NCBI GenBank assembly: GCA_046329515.1 | Contig: JAXLUM010000002.1 | Span: 1,169,630-1,233,629 of the forward strand | Source: Bog-950 sp046329515 | GTDB lineage: Bacteria > Bacteroidota > Bacteroidia > Chitinophagales > LD1 | Reading direction: 5' to 3' | DNA: 64,000 bases | In this document: one piece after another, positions 17,715 to 27,484 of the stretch | How the letters are laid out: every line of letters begins with the position of its first letter | Numbering within the stretch: position 1 is the stretch's first letter | Notes under the pieces: generated by a model | Databases searched by the model: none | Told to the model about the DNA's origin: nothing | The model's input: the letters and a program-made list of their open reading frames with translations, nothing else | Program-made: the position numbers and the translations under genes

Positions 17715-19103
17715 ATGAGAAAAAGCTACGCCCTCATTGCAGTCCTTCTTTTTTTTGCCGCCTGCAACCATACCGAAGAAAATAAGCCTGATGCCGATAG
17801 AGTAATTAGGGATACAGTAGCTAATGTTTTACTGAAAGATTTTATCGACAAGCCGGCGAGTGAGGGCTACAAAGCTATGGTGGAACCTAAAGAGGAGAGC
17901 GTTCCGCGCCAGCAGAATCCCTCATTGTTAGCCGCTATGCGGCATATGCAAACAGCGCCACAGCATTTTAGCATTAACGCTACAGAAGATAATAGTATAA
18001 CCGGTAAGGAGGGTACCCGCATTTCATTTAAGCGCAATTGCTTTATAAACAAGAAGGGAGAGGAAGTAAAGCAAACGGTGGACGTTCAATTAAAAGAATG
18101 CTATAAGCTACAGGATATGTTGAATGAAAACCTGGGCACCACCAGCCGTGGAACCCTGCTTGAAAGCAAAGGAATGGTTTGCATTACCGCATTTTATAAG
18201 GGCGAAGAGTTAAAGCTTAAAAGCAATGAAGAAATGCAGGTGCAATTTCCCTTTACTTTTTCTGCCAACCACGATTACAGCTTTTTTTATGGTGAGCCAA
18301 TGCCTGAGGATGCGGTTAACTGGTTACCCATAGGCAATACAACTAAAACAGGTGAAACAGCCTTACAGGAAGAAAAGGTAGTGCCCCCGCAGTTTTCCTA
18401 TAAAAATGTTGACCTGGAAGCTTACCTGAAGCAGTTTATACAATACCCTGAGGAAGCACGCAGAAATGAATTGTCATCAAAAGTAGATGCGGTTATTCAA
18501 ATTGATGCTGCGGGTAAAGTGACCAACGTGCTGGCTACCTCCGATTATAAAACCTTTCGTGATGACGTTACCGAACAGCTAATGACAATGCCACACTGGC
18601 AAGCCGCCCGTTACAAGGGGCGCAATATTGCCTGCAGCCTTAAGGTTAGTCTTGATTTTAATATACGCCGCAGCCAGCAGGTACTTATTAATGTGCACAA
18701 CGACGAAGTTTCTTATTACTACAACTCCTCTTTTAACGATGCGGTGCAGGCTAATGGCGAAGGAGAGCTATACAATGCCTCTTTTAATAGGTTAGGTTGG
18801 TTCAATTGCGCCCGCTACCTTGAAACCAAAACCGAAAAGGCAGATGTGGTAGTGCGCAGCGATGAAAACGCGGATGTTAAATTGGTAGTTGCCGGGCGCA
18901 ACAGTATTATCCGTGGCGAAAACTTTGTGGGCTTTACCCGCTTCCGCAATGTGCCCGTAGGTTTTGATGTAAAAGTATTAGGCGTGCAGTACAATAACGG
19001 CATCATTAAATCCTTCTTTCAAAATCTTAAACTGCAAAAGCAAAACGTAATAAGCCCCGACTGGGTGGTTGCAGAAAACAAATCGATTTATAAAAACGCG
19101 TAA
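17715..19103 (+). CDS. Lipoprotein with TonB-C-like domain
   Basis: A protein of 462 residues. Lipobox F-A-A-C puts the lipid-modified Cys at residue 17. Residues 230-318 resemble the TonB C-terminal domain: Y-P-E-E-A-R-R, then V-D-A-V-I-Q-I-D-A-A-G-K-V and M-P-H-W-Q-A-A-R-Y-K-G-R. True TonB has an N-terminal TM helix to couple to ExbBD; a lipid anchor cannot do this, so the domain probably serves as a binding module. The remaining parts (30-220 and 325-462) are not recognised. A short intergenic region of about 75 bp separates it from the divergent caspase-like gene. Confidence 0.75.
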   Translation: MRKSYALIAVLLFFAACNHTEENKPDADRVIRDTVANVLLKDFIDKPASEGYKAMVEPKEESVPRQQNPSLLAAMRHMQTAPQHFSINATEDNSITGKEGTRISFKRNCFINKKGEEVKQTVDVQLKECYKLQDMLNENLGTTSRGTLLESKGMVCITAFYKGEELKLKSNEEMQVQFPFTFSANHDYSFFYGEPMPEDAVNWLPIGNTTKTGETALQEEKVVPPQFSYKNVDLEAYLKQFIQYPEEARRNELSSKVDAVIQIDAAGKVTNVLATSDYKTFRDDVTEQLMTMPHWQAARYKGRNIACSLKVSLDFNIRRSQQVLINVHNDEVSYYYNSSFNDAVQANGEGELYNASFNRLGWFNCARYLETKTEKADVVVRSDENADVKLVVAGRNSIIRGENFVGFTRFRNVPVGFDVKVLGVQYNNGIIKSFFQNLKLQKQNVISPDWVVAENKSIYKNA

Positions 19104-19119
19104 GCAGCAGTAAGCCCGC

Positions 19120-20880
19120 TTATTCTATGTATTTGCCTTCGCTTATCTTTTTGTCAAGCGAAGGAGATTCGGTGCCCAATTCTTTAGCCTTCTTCCAATA
19201 CTCTACCGCCTGTCCTTTTTCGCCAAGCTTAAACAGAATATCGCCGTAGTGCTCCAGTATAGTACCGCTTTTATCGCCACCGGCTTTCATGGCTTTTTCC
19301 TGCCATTCCTTAGCCGCTTTAAAATCGTTTAACTGAAACAGTATCCATCCATAAGTGTCAAGAAAAGAACTGTTGCCGGGATCCAACTGGTTGCTATAGG
19401 CACTCATTTGCTTGGCGCGCTCAAGGTTTTCCTTGCGCAGGCTTAAATAGTAGCTGTAGTTATTCAGCACAAAGGCATTATCAGGGTCAAGCTTAAGCGA
19501 CTTTTCGTAAGCTGTATCACTTTCTGCGCTTTTGTTCAGGCTGTGGTAAACATCGCCAAGGTTGGCTAAAAACTGCGCGCGTAATTTGGTGTTATCAGCG
19601 CTCATTTTCTCGCCCTTGCTGTAGCTTTTAGCTGCTTTATCGTACTGGGCCAATTGCTGTTCAGCGCCGCCCTTAAAAAGGTAAACGGGCGCTTGGTTAG
19701 GGAATAACTCCATAGCCTGGTTAGCTATATCCAGTACATTATTCCAATCTCTCTTTTCATTATAAATAAGCATTAACTGCTGCCATACTTCAAATACATC
19801 TTTGCTTATTGCTAATGATTTTTTGTAGGCTTCAATGGCCTTGTCGTTCTGCTCATCTAAAAAATAAAGGTCACCTAATACAGCAAACGACTTTGCTTCA
19901 TCGGGGTGCACACGGCCCAAAATTTTGGCCAGTTCAATCCCTTCTTTGCGCTTCGCTGAATCCTCATTATTCATTTGTATGTACGAAATAAGAAGGATGC
20001 TTACTTTGGTGTCAATACCCACTTTCGGGTTTTCAAAAATCTCTTTAAGGTTTTGCTGGTTTTGGCCTTCATCACCTTGCTTCATGTTTAAGCCGGCCAT
20101 AGCCAATTGGGCTTGCGGGTTATCAGGTTCAAGGGCCAATACTTTTTTATAAATCTCAATGGCCTTGTCTTTCATTTTGTTGGCGCGGTACAGTTCTGCT
20201 TCCTGCAACAAATACTCTGTTTCCCCGGGAAATTCATCCTCCAGCTTTTTAACCTCGTTAACGGCTTCATTAAACTTACCCAGGTGCAGGTAAATGTTTT
20301 TCTTTTCGGCTACCACCTGTTCATCAATACCAAAGTTCTTCTCAAACTGGTCGTACACTTTTAATGAGTTTTCCAGTTGTCCGATTTTAGCATACAGGTA
20401 AGCAAGGTTCAAATAGTAATCAGGGTTACCTGGAAATTTATCCAGCAGGTTGCGGAAGGTTTCAACGGCCTCCTTGGTTTTGCCTTCGTTCAGGTAAAGG
20501 TTAGCTAATAACTCCTGGTACCATTTATTGCTGCCGTCCAGCTTAACCGCAAGTTGGGCTTCGCGCTCGGCATCCTGCATTTTGCCCTGGTTAAAGTAAA
20601 TCTGCGCTAATTGAAAGTGCGCGTTTGAATTGGCCGGGTCTAACTCAACAAGTTGCAGGTAGTTTTTAATAGCAAGGTCCCAATCTTCAATAACCTTAGC
20701 GCGTTCGGCCTCCATAAAAACGTTATCACGTTTCTGCTGCTCCTTTTGGCTTACAGCAGGCGCACTTTGGCCTTTATCGCCTTTGTTCTTCTTTTTCTTG
20801 CCATCGGGCATAGCCTGCGTTTGCAAGCTGATAAAGAGAACTGTTGCTGAAAGAAAAATTACCGCGATTGATTTATTCAC
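19120..20880 (-). CDS. Tetratricopeptide repeat protein
   Basis: A protein of 586 residues with a signal peptide (residues 1-23) and a Lys/Gly-rich linker, then TPR units from about residue 55 to 570 (for example A-I-E-I-Y-K-K-V-L-A-L-E-P-D-N). It starts at GTG. It is the last gene of an operon on the - strand with flippase, dut and nucleotidyltransferase genes (gaps of 24-36 bp). Periplasmic TPR proteins like this are scaffolds, and in Bacteroidota often stand with envelope-biogenesis genes. Specific partners are unknown. Confidence 0.9.
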   Translation of the reverse strand: MNKSIAVIFLSATVLFISLQTQAMPDGKKKKNKGDKGQSAPAVSQKEQQKRDNVFMEAERAKVIEDWDLAIKNYLQLVELDPANSNAHFQLAQIYFNQGKMQDAEREAQLAVKLDGSNKWYQELLANLYLNEGKTKEAVETFRNLLDKFPGNPDYYLNLAYLYAKIGQLENSLKVYDQFEKNFGIDEQVVAEKKNIYLHLGKFNEAVNEVKKLEDEFPGETEYLLQEAELYRANKMKDKAIEIYKKVLALEPDNPQAQLAMAGLNMKQGDEGQNQQNLKEIFENPKVGIDTKVSILLISYIQMNNEDSAKRKEGIELAKILGRVHPDEAKSFAVLGDLYFLDEQNDKAIEAYKKSLAISKDVFEVWQQLMLIYNEKRDWNNVLDIANQAMELFPNQAPVYLFKGGAEQQLAQYDKAAKSYSKGEKMSADNTKLRAQFLANLGDVYHSLNKSAESDTAYEKSLKLDPDNAFVLNNYSYYLSLRKENLERAKQMSAYSNQLDPGNSSFLDTYGWILFQLNDFKAAKEWQEKAMKAGGDKSGTILEHYGDILFKLGEKGQAVEYWKKAKELGTESPSLDKKISEGKYIE

Positions 20881-20904
20881 TAGTTGCCTTTACGTAATTC
20901 AATA

Positions 20905-21912
20905 TTAGTCTAACACCACGTTATGGTCGCCTATGCTCAGGTCGTCCATCTTTCCTTCAATTCTAACACTATTTCCAATCATACTGTTGGCTATTAACTT
21001 ATTTTTTAAGGTGGTTTTACCCTGCACAATACTGTTTTTTACTACAGAATTCTCAATAACTGTGCCTTTGCCAATAGAAACATGCGGGCCCACTACTGAA
21101 TTCCTGATTACTACATCATCTTCAATATAACAAGGATGTAAAACCACCGAATTCTCCATAACGGCCTTGGCGCTAATAGTATTGCCATCCTTTATAAACT
21201 CAAGCACGCGCTGATTAGTATATACCGTTGCATCTTTATTTCCGCAGTCCAGCCATTCAATCACTTCGCCCTTGTAGAATTTTGTACCCTTGGCCTTCAT
21301 ATTCTCCATGGCATCAGTAAGCCAGTATTCACCCTTTTGCTTAATGCCGTTATCAATCAGGTATTGCATTTCCTTGCGCAGGTAAACCCCGTCTTTAAAG
21401 TAGTAAATACCTATTATGGCCAGGTCTGAAACAAAGTCTTTGGGTTTCTCTACAAACTCGGTAATCACTCCGTCCTTATCCAGCTTTACAACGCCAAAGG
21501 CTGACGGATTATCTACTTTTTGTACCCATATAATACCATCCTTAGCGGCATCAATTTTAAACTCGCTGCGGAAAAGAGTATCGGCAAAGGCCACAATCAG
21601 GTTGCCTTCCAAAAAGTCGCCTGCGCAAAGTATGGCGTGTGCAGTACCAAGAGGCTCTTCCTGGTAGCGTATGTGTCCCTTGCTGCCGCAATCGCTGGCT
21701 ACCTGCAATAGTTTTTCCTCTACTGCTTTACCAAAATCCTGGCGTATTATAAATACAATGTCTTCTACTTTTTCTACCGTGCTTTTCACTAAATCTTCCA
21801 CCAACCGCTGTACAATGGGTTTACCGGCAATTGGTAACATGGGCTTTGGTACCGTTAAAGTATGCGGTCTTAAACGGGTGCCCCAGCCGGCCATAGGAAT
21901 AATAATTCTCAT
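20905..21912 (-). CDS. Sugar-1-phosphate nucleotidylyltransferase
   Basis: A protein of 335 residues. Residues 1-30 carry the nucleotidyltransferase signature (G-W-G-T-R-L-R-P-H-T and the P-K-P-M-L-P lysine motif); residues 240-330 form a left-handed beta-helix of hexapeptide repeats. Enzymes of this kind activate hexose-1-phosphates with dTTP or UTP for surface polysaccharide; the exact sugar and nucleotide cannot be told. It sits between dut and the TPR gene in the operon. Confidence 0.9.
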   Translation of the reverse strand: MRIIIPMAGWGTRLRPHTLTVPKPMLPIAGKPIVQRLVEDLVKSTVEKVEDIVFIIRQDFGKAVEEKLLQVASDCGSKGHIRYQEEPLGTAHAILCAGDFLEGNLIVAFADTLFRSEFKIDAAKDGIIWVQKVDNPSAFGVVKLDKDGVITEFVEKPKDFVSDLAIIGIYYFKDGVYLRKEMQYLIDNGIKQKGEYWLTDAMENMKAKGTKFYKGEVIEWLDCGNKDATVYTNQRVLEFIKDGNTISAKAVMENSVVLHPCYIEDDVVIRNSVVGPHVSIGKGTVIENSVVKNSIVQGKTTLKNKLIANSMIGNSVRIEGKMDDLSIGDHNVVLD

Positions 21913-21948
21913 CTCTTCTTTTCTCTGTTTTTAGTTGAATAAATGGGA

Positions 21949-22383
21949 TTAGCTTTTGCCGGTTGAGCCAAAGCCGCCGCTTCCCCTGTCGGTAGTGTTT
22001 ATTTCCTTCACTTCAATCCACTGCGCCCTTTCGTGCCGTGCAATAATCATTTGCGCTATGCGGTCGCCCGATTTTACGGTAAAGTCTTCGTTCGATAAAT
22101 TAATGAGCGCCACTTTAATCTCTCCACGGTAGTCGCTGTCAATTGTTGCCGGCGAGTTGGGCAGGCTTATGCCATGCTTTAGCGCTAAGCCGCTTCGTGG
22201 TCTTAGCTGGGCCTCAAAGCCTTCGGGTAATTCAAGAAATAAACCCGTTGGCACCAGCTTGCGGTCAAGTGGTTTAAGTATAATGTCCTCCGTAATAAAG
22301 GCACGTAAATCCATGCCTGCTGAACCCGCTGTTTCGTAAGCCGGTAAAGGATTGTTGGAGGTATTGATGATGTTGATTTGCAT
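21949..22383 (-). CDS. dut: dUTP diphosphatase
   Basis: A trimeric-type dUTPase of 144 residues with all five motifs: A-G-S-A-G-M-D-L-R-A (1), R-P-R-S-G-L-A (2), T-I-D-S-D-Y-R-G-E (3), G-D-R-I-A-Q-M (4) and the C-terminal R-G-S-G-G-F-G-S-T-G (5). It hydrolyses dUTP to dUMP, keeping uracil out of DNA and feeding dTMP synthesis. It lies between the flippase and nucleotidyltransferase genes with small gaps, an arrangement I recall as common in Bacteroidota. Confidence 0.97.
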   Translation of the reverse strand: MQINIINTSNNPLPAYETAGSAGMDLRAFITEDIILKPLDRKLVPTGLFLELPEGFEAQLRPRSGLALKHGISLPNSPATIDSDYRGEIKVALINLSNEDFTVKSGDRIAQMIIARHERAQWIEVKEINTTDRGSGGFGSTGKS

Positions 22384-22411
22384 GGGGTGGGCAAATATAA
22401 TTTTATTGGGT

Positions 22412-23890
22412 TTATAGGCTTTGGGCCGGCTTTTTTGTGCTTCGCACCTCGGTTAAATAAACCAGGCCAAGAAAGATAACCATAAATAAGGTAGCCGTCC
22501 AATTGCGCGATACGCCGGAGATTTCAGTAACCTTTTCAAATACCAGCCACAGGCCAATACCTAAGGCTATAAAGCCGCCTATTTTTTTAAGGTCGTAATT
22601 AACGGGGTAGTATTTCTGCCCTAAGGCATAGGAAGCTAAGGCCATGCTGCCATAACAGGCCAATGTGGCCCATGCGCTGGCCATGTAGCCGTAGGTTGGA
22701 ATAAACAGCAGGTTTAGAATAACAGTTAGTGCCGCGCCGCTAAGCGAAACAAAAGCACCCAGCAAGGTGCGGTCAGTTAATTTGTACCAAATGGAAAGGT
22801 TGGTATAAATACCCAGACACAGGTTGGCTATAAGCAGAATGGGCACCACCTTTAAGCCTACGCGAAACTCCTTACCTATAAAATACTGAAACCAATGCAG
22901 GTAAAGCATTACCAGCAGAAAGATAAATACACAAAATATAGTAAAATACTTCAATACATCGGCGTAAATGCGCTTGGCATTCTCTTTGTTGCTTTGTGCA
23001 AAAAAGAAAGGTTCCGCAGCAAACCGGTACGCCTGTATGAACAGCGACATGATAATGGATATTTTATAACAGGCGCTGTAAATACCCAGCTGTGCAAGAT
23101 TGGTGGCTGTATCGTAAGGCAGGGTGTATTTTAAAATCATACGGTCCAGCATTTCGTTTATTATGCCGGCAAAGCCAATTAGCACCATAGGTAAAGAATA
23201 CCTCAGCAGTTTACTGAACAGTTCTTTATCAAAGCCATTTAAAGCCCCCCTAAATTGCGGTAAAAGCAACACCATTTTAAAGGCGCTGGCAGCCAGGTTG
23301 GCTATAAAAATGTAACCGACGCCTATAGCCGGGTTATAAAGCGATGCGAGGAAACTGTCCGGGTTTTGTAAATACGCCTTTCGGCAGATAATGAGAAAGA
23401 ATACGTTAAGCGAAAAGTTAAGTGCTATTTCCAAAACCTTAACGGTGGCAAACCATGCTGCGCGGTTTTCTGCACGCAGTTTTACAAAGGGTATGGCACA
23501 AACGGCATCCAGTGCTAGCATCCAGCCGAACCATTTAATATACTCCACATGGTCAGGGTATTTTAATATATCGGCAATGGGCTGTGCGTATAAGTAAATA
23601 AGAACAAGAAACAGACTTGAGGTGCCAATAATGAAATTGAGGGTAGTGCTGTAAACCTTCAAAGGGTCTTTAGCATCCTTATGGAAACGGAAGAACCCCG
23701 TTTCCATACCAAAGGCCAGCAATACAGTAAAAAAGCCACTGTAGGCATAAAACTCAGAGTTAATGCCAAACTGCCCCGTACTAAAAACGCGGGTGTAAAG
23801 GTAGGTTAACAAAAAAAACAGGAACCTGCCGGCAATACTGGGTATGCCGTAAATAGCGGTTTGTGAAGCAAGTTTCTTTAACGGATTCAA
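22412..23890 (-). CDS. Oligosaccharide flippase (Wzx/MATE-like)
   Basis: An integral membrane protein of 492 residues with about 12-14 TM helices and the early motif T-A-I-Y-G-I-P-S-I-A-G-R-F typical of polysaccharide biosynthesis flippases in Bacteroidota. It would translocate lipid-linked glycans across the inner membrane. The start is a TTG (M-N-P-L-K-K); no ATG lies in frame upstream before a stop. It opens the operon with dut, nucleotidyltransferase and TPR genes. Confidence 0.9.
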   Translation of the reverse strand: MNPLKKLASQTAIYGIPSIAGRFLFFLLTYLYTRVFSTGQFGINSEFYAYSGFFTVLLAFGMETGFFRFHKDAKDPLKVYSTTLNFIIGTSSLFLVLIYLYAQPIADILKYPDHVEYIKWFGWMLALDAVCAIPFVKLRAENRAAWFATVKVLEIALNFSLNVFFLIICRKAYLQNPDSFLASLYNPAIGVGYIFIANLAASAFKMVLLLPQFRGALNGFDKELFSKLLRYSLPMVLIGFAGIINEMLDRMILKYTLPYDTATNLAQLGIYSACYKISIIMSLFIQAYRFAAEPFFFAQSNKENAKRIYADVLKYFTIFCVFIFLLVMLYLHWFQYFIGKEFRVGLKVVPILLIANLCLGIYTNLSIWYKLTDRTLLGAFVSLSGAALTVILNLLFIPTYGYMASAWATLACYGSMALASYALGQKYYPVNYDLKKIGGFIALGIGLWLVFEKVTEISGVSRNWTATLFMVIFLGLVYLTEVRSTKKPAQSL

Positions 23891-24097
23891 ATTCTTTACA
23901 GCCGTAGAGGCCTGATTAATAAGTTAGTTGGCCGCTTTGCTGCGCTAAGTTCAAAAGTTTTAAGCTTTGGCATACCACCATTTCAACCCCCTTTACCGGG
24001 TATTGTAGATGTTAAACAACACGTAACATTTAGGCTACTCATCCGTATTTGTAGGTTGAAACAAGTGTTTAACCCACACTATAGGCAATTATCAGGT

Positions 24098-24916
24098 ATG
24101 AAACGCATTTTTCTTTTGTCCAGTATATTTTTCCTTGTCCTTTCTTTCCGGGCTATTGCCGGTGATAACCCGCAATACATTAACGGCAAGTACGAAGGTG
24201 ATTACAAGGATGGTTTACGCCATGGGCAGGGCCGTGCAATTTATTACGATGGCAGCATGTATATGGGCGAATGGAAGATGGACAAGCGCAATGGCGTTGG
24301 GCGTGCGGTGTTTAAGGATGGCTCAAGTTATTACGGAGACTGGAAAGACGATAAGCGACATGGCAAGGGTATGTATGAATTTCCTAACGGAGATAAATAC
24401 ACCGGCCAGTTTGCTGATGACGAGATGCAGGGCTGGGGAACATACCAGTATGCTAACGGCAACAAATATGTAGGGGAAATGGTTGCCGGAATAATGAGCG
24501 GCAAAGGCACCCTTTATTATGCCGATGGCGAGCGTTACGAAGGCACTTTTGTTAATGGGCAAAAGGTGGGCAAGGGAACCTATTATTACAAAGGAGGTAA
24601 CATTTACGAAGGCTACTTTGTGGCTGACAAAAAAGAAGGATTCGCAAAACTGACATTCGCTAACGGCGACCAATACATTGGCGAATTCAAAGGAAACAAT
24701 CGCACTGGTAAAGGGGTTTTTGTATGGGCAAATGGGGATAAATACGAGGGTGAATTCGTAAATGGCAACATGAACGGATTCGGTACTTTTACCTGGGCTG
24801 GTGGTGAAAAATACATCGGCACCTGGACCAATAATAATCGCGATGGCAAAGGTACTTATGTAAGCAGCGGCGGAGAGGAAAAAATCCTTTCTTATGCTAA
24901 CGGTGTGAAACAATAG
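24098..24916 (+). CDS. MORN repeat protein
   Basis: A protein of 272 residues with a signal peptide (residues 1-21) and ten 23-residue MORN repeats with the pattern Y-x-G-x-W/F-x-x-x-x-x-x-G-x-G. MORN repeats form extended beta-sheets that bind lipids or act as scaffolds; here the protein is probably exported to the periplasm or surface. The ATG at 24098 is preferred over 24056 because it places the signal peptide at the N-terminus. It has a terminator of its own and no operon partner. Confidence 0.92.
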   Translation: MKRIFLLSSIFFLVLSFRAIAGDNPQYINGKYEGDYKDGLRHGQGRAIYYDGSMYMGEWKMDKRNGVGRAVFKDGSSYYGDWKDDKRHGKGMYEFPNGDKYTGQFADDEMQGWGTYQYANGNKYVGEMVAGIMSGKGTLYYADGERYEGTFVNGQKVGKGTYYYKGGNIYEGYFVADKKEGFAKLTFANGDQYIGEFKGNNRTGKGVFVWANGDKYEGEFVNGNMNGFGTFTWAGGEKYIGTWTNNNRDGKGTYVSSGGEEKILSYANGVKQ

Positions 24917-24955
24917 AGAAGGTAACGAACAAGCAAGCAATCTCAAACTTCTCGG

Positions 24956-24986
24956 AATCCGCACGGGGCCATCGCGCGGATTTTTG
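24956..24986 (+). terminator. Terminator after the MORN gene
   Basis: AATCCGC and GCGGATT form a 7-bp stem with a GC-rich 13-nt loop, followed by TTTTT. Confidence 0.78.
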
Positions 24987-25048
24987 CTGTAATATCCTGT
25001 TGATTAAATATCCTGCCTTTAACATCTCTAACTGCTTTATTTGCTGTA

Positions 25049-25657
25049 GTGCTAAAGCGTTTTTACCAAAAGGAACTTATTGAAGTTGGTTGCGATGAAG
25101 CCGGGCGTGGTTGCCTGGCCGGCCCTGTGTATGCTGCTGCAGTTATACTGCCCCCCGGTTTTAAAAACAAAAAACTGAATGATAGCAAACAACTACAACG
25201 TAAAGACCGTGAAGAGCTTCGCACTATTATCGAGAAAGAAGCCGTAGCCTTTGCTGTAGCCAGTTTGGATAACCACAAAATTGACGAGATAAATATTTTA
25301 AACGCCGCCTTGCTAAGCATGCACATGGCTCTTGATCAATTGCAGCAGAAGTTTGAATTTATAATTGTAGATGGCAACAGGTTTAAGCCCTATAAAAACA
25401 TACCGCACCAAACCATTGTGGAAGGTGATGCAAAATATATGAGTATTGCCGCAGCTTCAATACTGGCCAAAACCTACCGCGATGAGTTTATGGAAAAGCT
25501 GCATGAGGAATACCCTGTTTACGATTGGAAAAGCAACAAGGGCTATGCCACCGGGCACCACCGCAAAACAGTAATTGAATTGGGCAACAGCCCGTACCAT
25601 CGCCGCACGTTTATACTTAAAGAATTGCAGATGGAGTTGTTTAATGAGAAAGCTTAA
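25049..25657 (+). CDS. rnhB: Ribonuclease HII
   Basis: A protein of 202 residues. It shows G-C-D-E-A-G-R-G-C-L-A-G-P-V near the start with the metal-binding D-E pair, I-V-D-G-N near residue 108 and A-A-S-I-L-A-K-T-Y-R-D near residue 134. RNase HII cuts the RNA strand of RNA-DNA hybrids and removes ribonucleotides from DNA. The start is a GTG; no ATG fits in frame. A terminator lies between it and the convergent lipoprotein gene. Confidence 0.96.
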   Translation: MLKRFYQKELIEVGCDEAGRGCLAGPVYAAAVILPPGFKNKKLNDSKQLQRKDREELRTIIEKEAVAFAVASLDNHKIDEINILNAALLSMHMALDQLQQKFEFIIVDGNRFKPYKNIPHQTIVEGDAKYMSIAAASILAKTYRDEFMEKLHEEYPVYDWKSNKGYATGHHRKTVIELGNSPYHRRTFILKELQMELFNEKA

Positions 25658-25702
25658 AACCGCTAATCAATCCACAGCTGTATACTGCTAAGCAGAAAAT
25701 AA

Positions 25703-25728
25703 AAAAGCCCCTTCGCAGGGGCTCTTTA
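25703..25728 (-). terminator. Terminator between rnhB and lipoprotein gene
   Basis: AGCCCC, loop TTCGCA, GGGGCT. The T-run is strong on the - strand (for the lipoprotein gene) and weak on the + strand; it may serve both. Confidence 0.85.
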
Positions 25729-25745
25729 GTATAAGTTTAACTTGT

Positions 25746-26297
25746 TTATTGTTTAATCTTCATGGCCAGTTTGCCGCTGGTTAAATTAAGGCATATGGCA
25801 TTGGCATTGCCCGGTGCTTTGGTTGTTGCATCTACGGTAATTACAATATCACCGGCTTTTACTAACTCCTTAATATCTGAACCGTTAAGCGAAAGCTCAA
25901 CTACCGCGCTACCTGAAGTTATTGTAGGGCTATAGGCAATTTGAGTTCCTTTGCCGGCGGTGCCAACATTTTTTGCGTAAACCTGCGCACCTTCAATATC
26001 ATTCAGGTTAGTTGCACCTGAAGAGGCAGCTACTTCCACTTTCAGACCTTCCACTTTCACTTCTTCTAAACGGCTCCATGGGTCGCTTATGTTCGCAGCA
26101 GTCAAAGCAGCTTCAATTTGCGCTTTGGTAACGGTATACTCGTAGCTGCTTAGGCCATATACCGCCGGGCTGGCTGGTATGCACATTGGGCCTTTCGTAC
26201 CTAAATCGTAAGGCACAACAAGGGGGTCTTTAGAGCAGGAAGAAATTCCTACAATTAATGCTACTGCAAGAAGAGAATTCAGTAATACTTTTTTCAT
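25746..26297 (-). CDS. Lipoprotein, unknown function
   Basis: A protein of 183 residues with lipobox I-S-S-C (Cys at residue 21). The mature part has hydrophobic strands and V-V-E-L-S-L-N-G-S-D-I-K, giving an all-beta impression. No family recognised. It stands alone on the - strand with a strong terminator. Confidence 0.75.
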   Translation of the reverse strand: MKKVLLNSLLAVALIVGISSCSKDPLVVPYDLGTKGPMCIPASPAVYGLSSYEYTVTKAQIEAALTAANISDPWSRLEEVKVEGLKVEVAASSGATNLNDIEGAQVYAKNVGTAGKGTQIAYSPTITSGSAVVELSLNGSDIKELVKAGDIVITVDATTKAPGNANAICLNLTSGKLAMKIKQ

Positions 26298-26348
26298 GTG
26301 AGTTGGGTTGTTTGGTTAATCGAATATAATAATTGAAACTATACGGAT

Positions 26349-27305
26349 TTAAATTATTTCTATCTGCCTGGCCACCTTTTGTAGTATTTCAAAAACGGTT
26401 TCCGCCATAACGTTTTCACTATCCAGCGTAGGGTTAATTTCAGTAAATTCAAGGCAGCAAACCCGTTCATTTTGAACCAATTCCAGAATAATATCCGCCG
26501 CTTCTCGTTCGTTTAACCCACCTTTAACCGGTGTACCGGTCCCCCGGCTAACAGTTGGGTCCAAGGAGTCTACATCAAAGGATATATACACCTTATCGCA
26601 AGGCGATAAGTACTTCATTGCCTCGCGGCTTATTTTAGTTACCCCTGTTTTACGTATTTCACTGGTAGTAAAGTTCTTTACCTTATTCTGCTTTATCAGG
26701 TAGCCTTCTTGTTCTTCAAAGTCCCGCAGGGTCATATAGAGCAGGTCCCTGTAATCTACCTTGGGGCTAATGTCTCCTACATTCTTCAGCAATTCCCAAA
26801 GTTCAATAGTGTCGTAGTCCAGGTCGTTAACCTTATTCTCAATATTGTCTTCCCCTACTGAGGCCGCCACGGGCATACCATGCATATTGCCGGATGGGGT
26901 GGTAAAAGGGCTATGCAAATCTGCATGGGCATCAATCCAAACAACGCCTAAACGGCTTTCAGGGTAGGCCATTTTAATACCGGCAATTGTACCGCCCGAT
27001 GTACTGTGGTCGCCGCTAAGTATAATAGGGAACTTACCGTCTTTAAGAGAGTCGCGCACTGCTGCACCCACCCGCTCATACATCTTTAAAACACTGCGTA
27101 TGCGCTTGGCATAACGGCTTTCAACCAGGCCGTACAAGGCGGCATTATCATCCGGTATATTAATGCTGCGGTGCTCCTTAAAAAAGTTACTTCTAAAGTC
27201 CAGGGCCGCTATTTTAATAGCATCAATGCCCAGGCTGGCTCCGCGGGTTCCGGCCCCCACCTCGCTCTTTACTTCTATTAACCGTATTTGCCTTAATTTT
27301 TTCAT
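26349..27305 (-). CDS. Arginase-family ureohydrolase
   Basis: A protein of 318 residues. The metal-binding motifs of the ureohydrolase family are present: S-G-D-H-S-T-S-G-G, D-A-H-A-D-L-H, and S-F-D-V-D-S-L-D-P. Its length, R-G-A-S-L-G-I near the start, and G-M-P-V-A near the middle fit arginase, hydrolysing arginine to ornithine and urea, rather than agmatinase or formimidoylglutamase, but substrate is not proven. The ATG at 27305 (M-K-K-L-R-Q-I) is chosen over a start at 27332. It is divergent from glpK. Confidence 0.88.
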   Translation of the reverse strand: MKKLRQIRLIEVKSEVGAGTRGASLGIDAIKIAALDFRSNFFKEHRSINIPDDNAALYGLVESRYAKRIRSVLKMYERVGAAVRDSLKDGKFPIILSGDHSTSGGTIAGIKMAYPESRLGVVWIDAHADLHSPFTTPSGNMHGMPVAASVGEDNIENKVNDLDYDTIELWELLKNVGDISPKVDYRDLLYMTLRDFEEQEGYLIKQNKVKNFTTSEIRKTGVTKISREAMKYLSPCDKVYISFDVDSLDPTVSRGTGTPVKGGLNEREAADIILELVQNERVCCLEFTEINPTLDSENVMAETVFEILQKVARQIEII

Positions 27306-27484
27306 AACCCATTGTTTTTCAAAGGGCGACACTTCTTATACCCGTTAGCTTCAGGTTGTTAAAACCGCCCATTTTGCAGGGCCTTAATAAGCTGGATTAA
27401 AATTTTTTTGTAAGTAAGGGTATATGAGTATTAACTCTTTCTATATTAGTTGCTAAAATATTCTTTCTCCGTTAATCGGCAAAC

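Noticed and set aside
24323..24964. 213-residue - strand frame over the MORN gene
   Set aside because: It is an antisense frame caused by the regular repeats.
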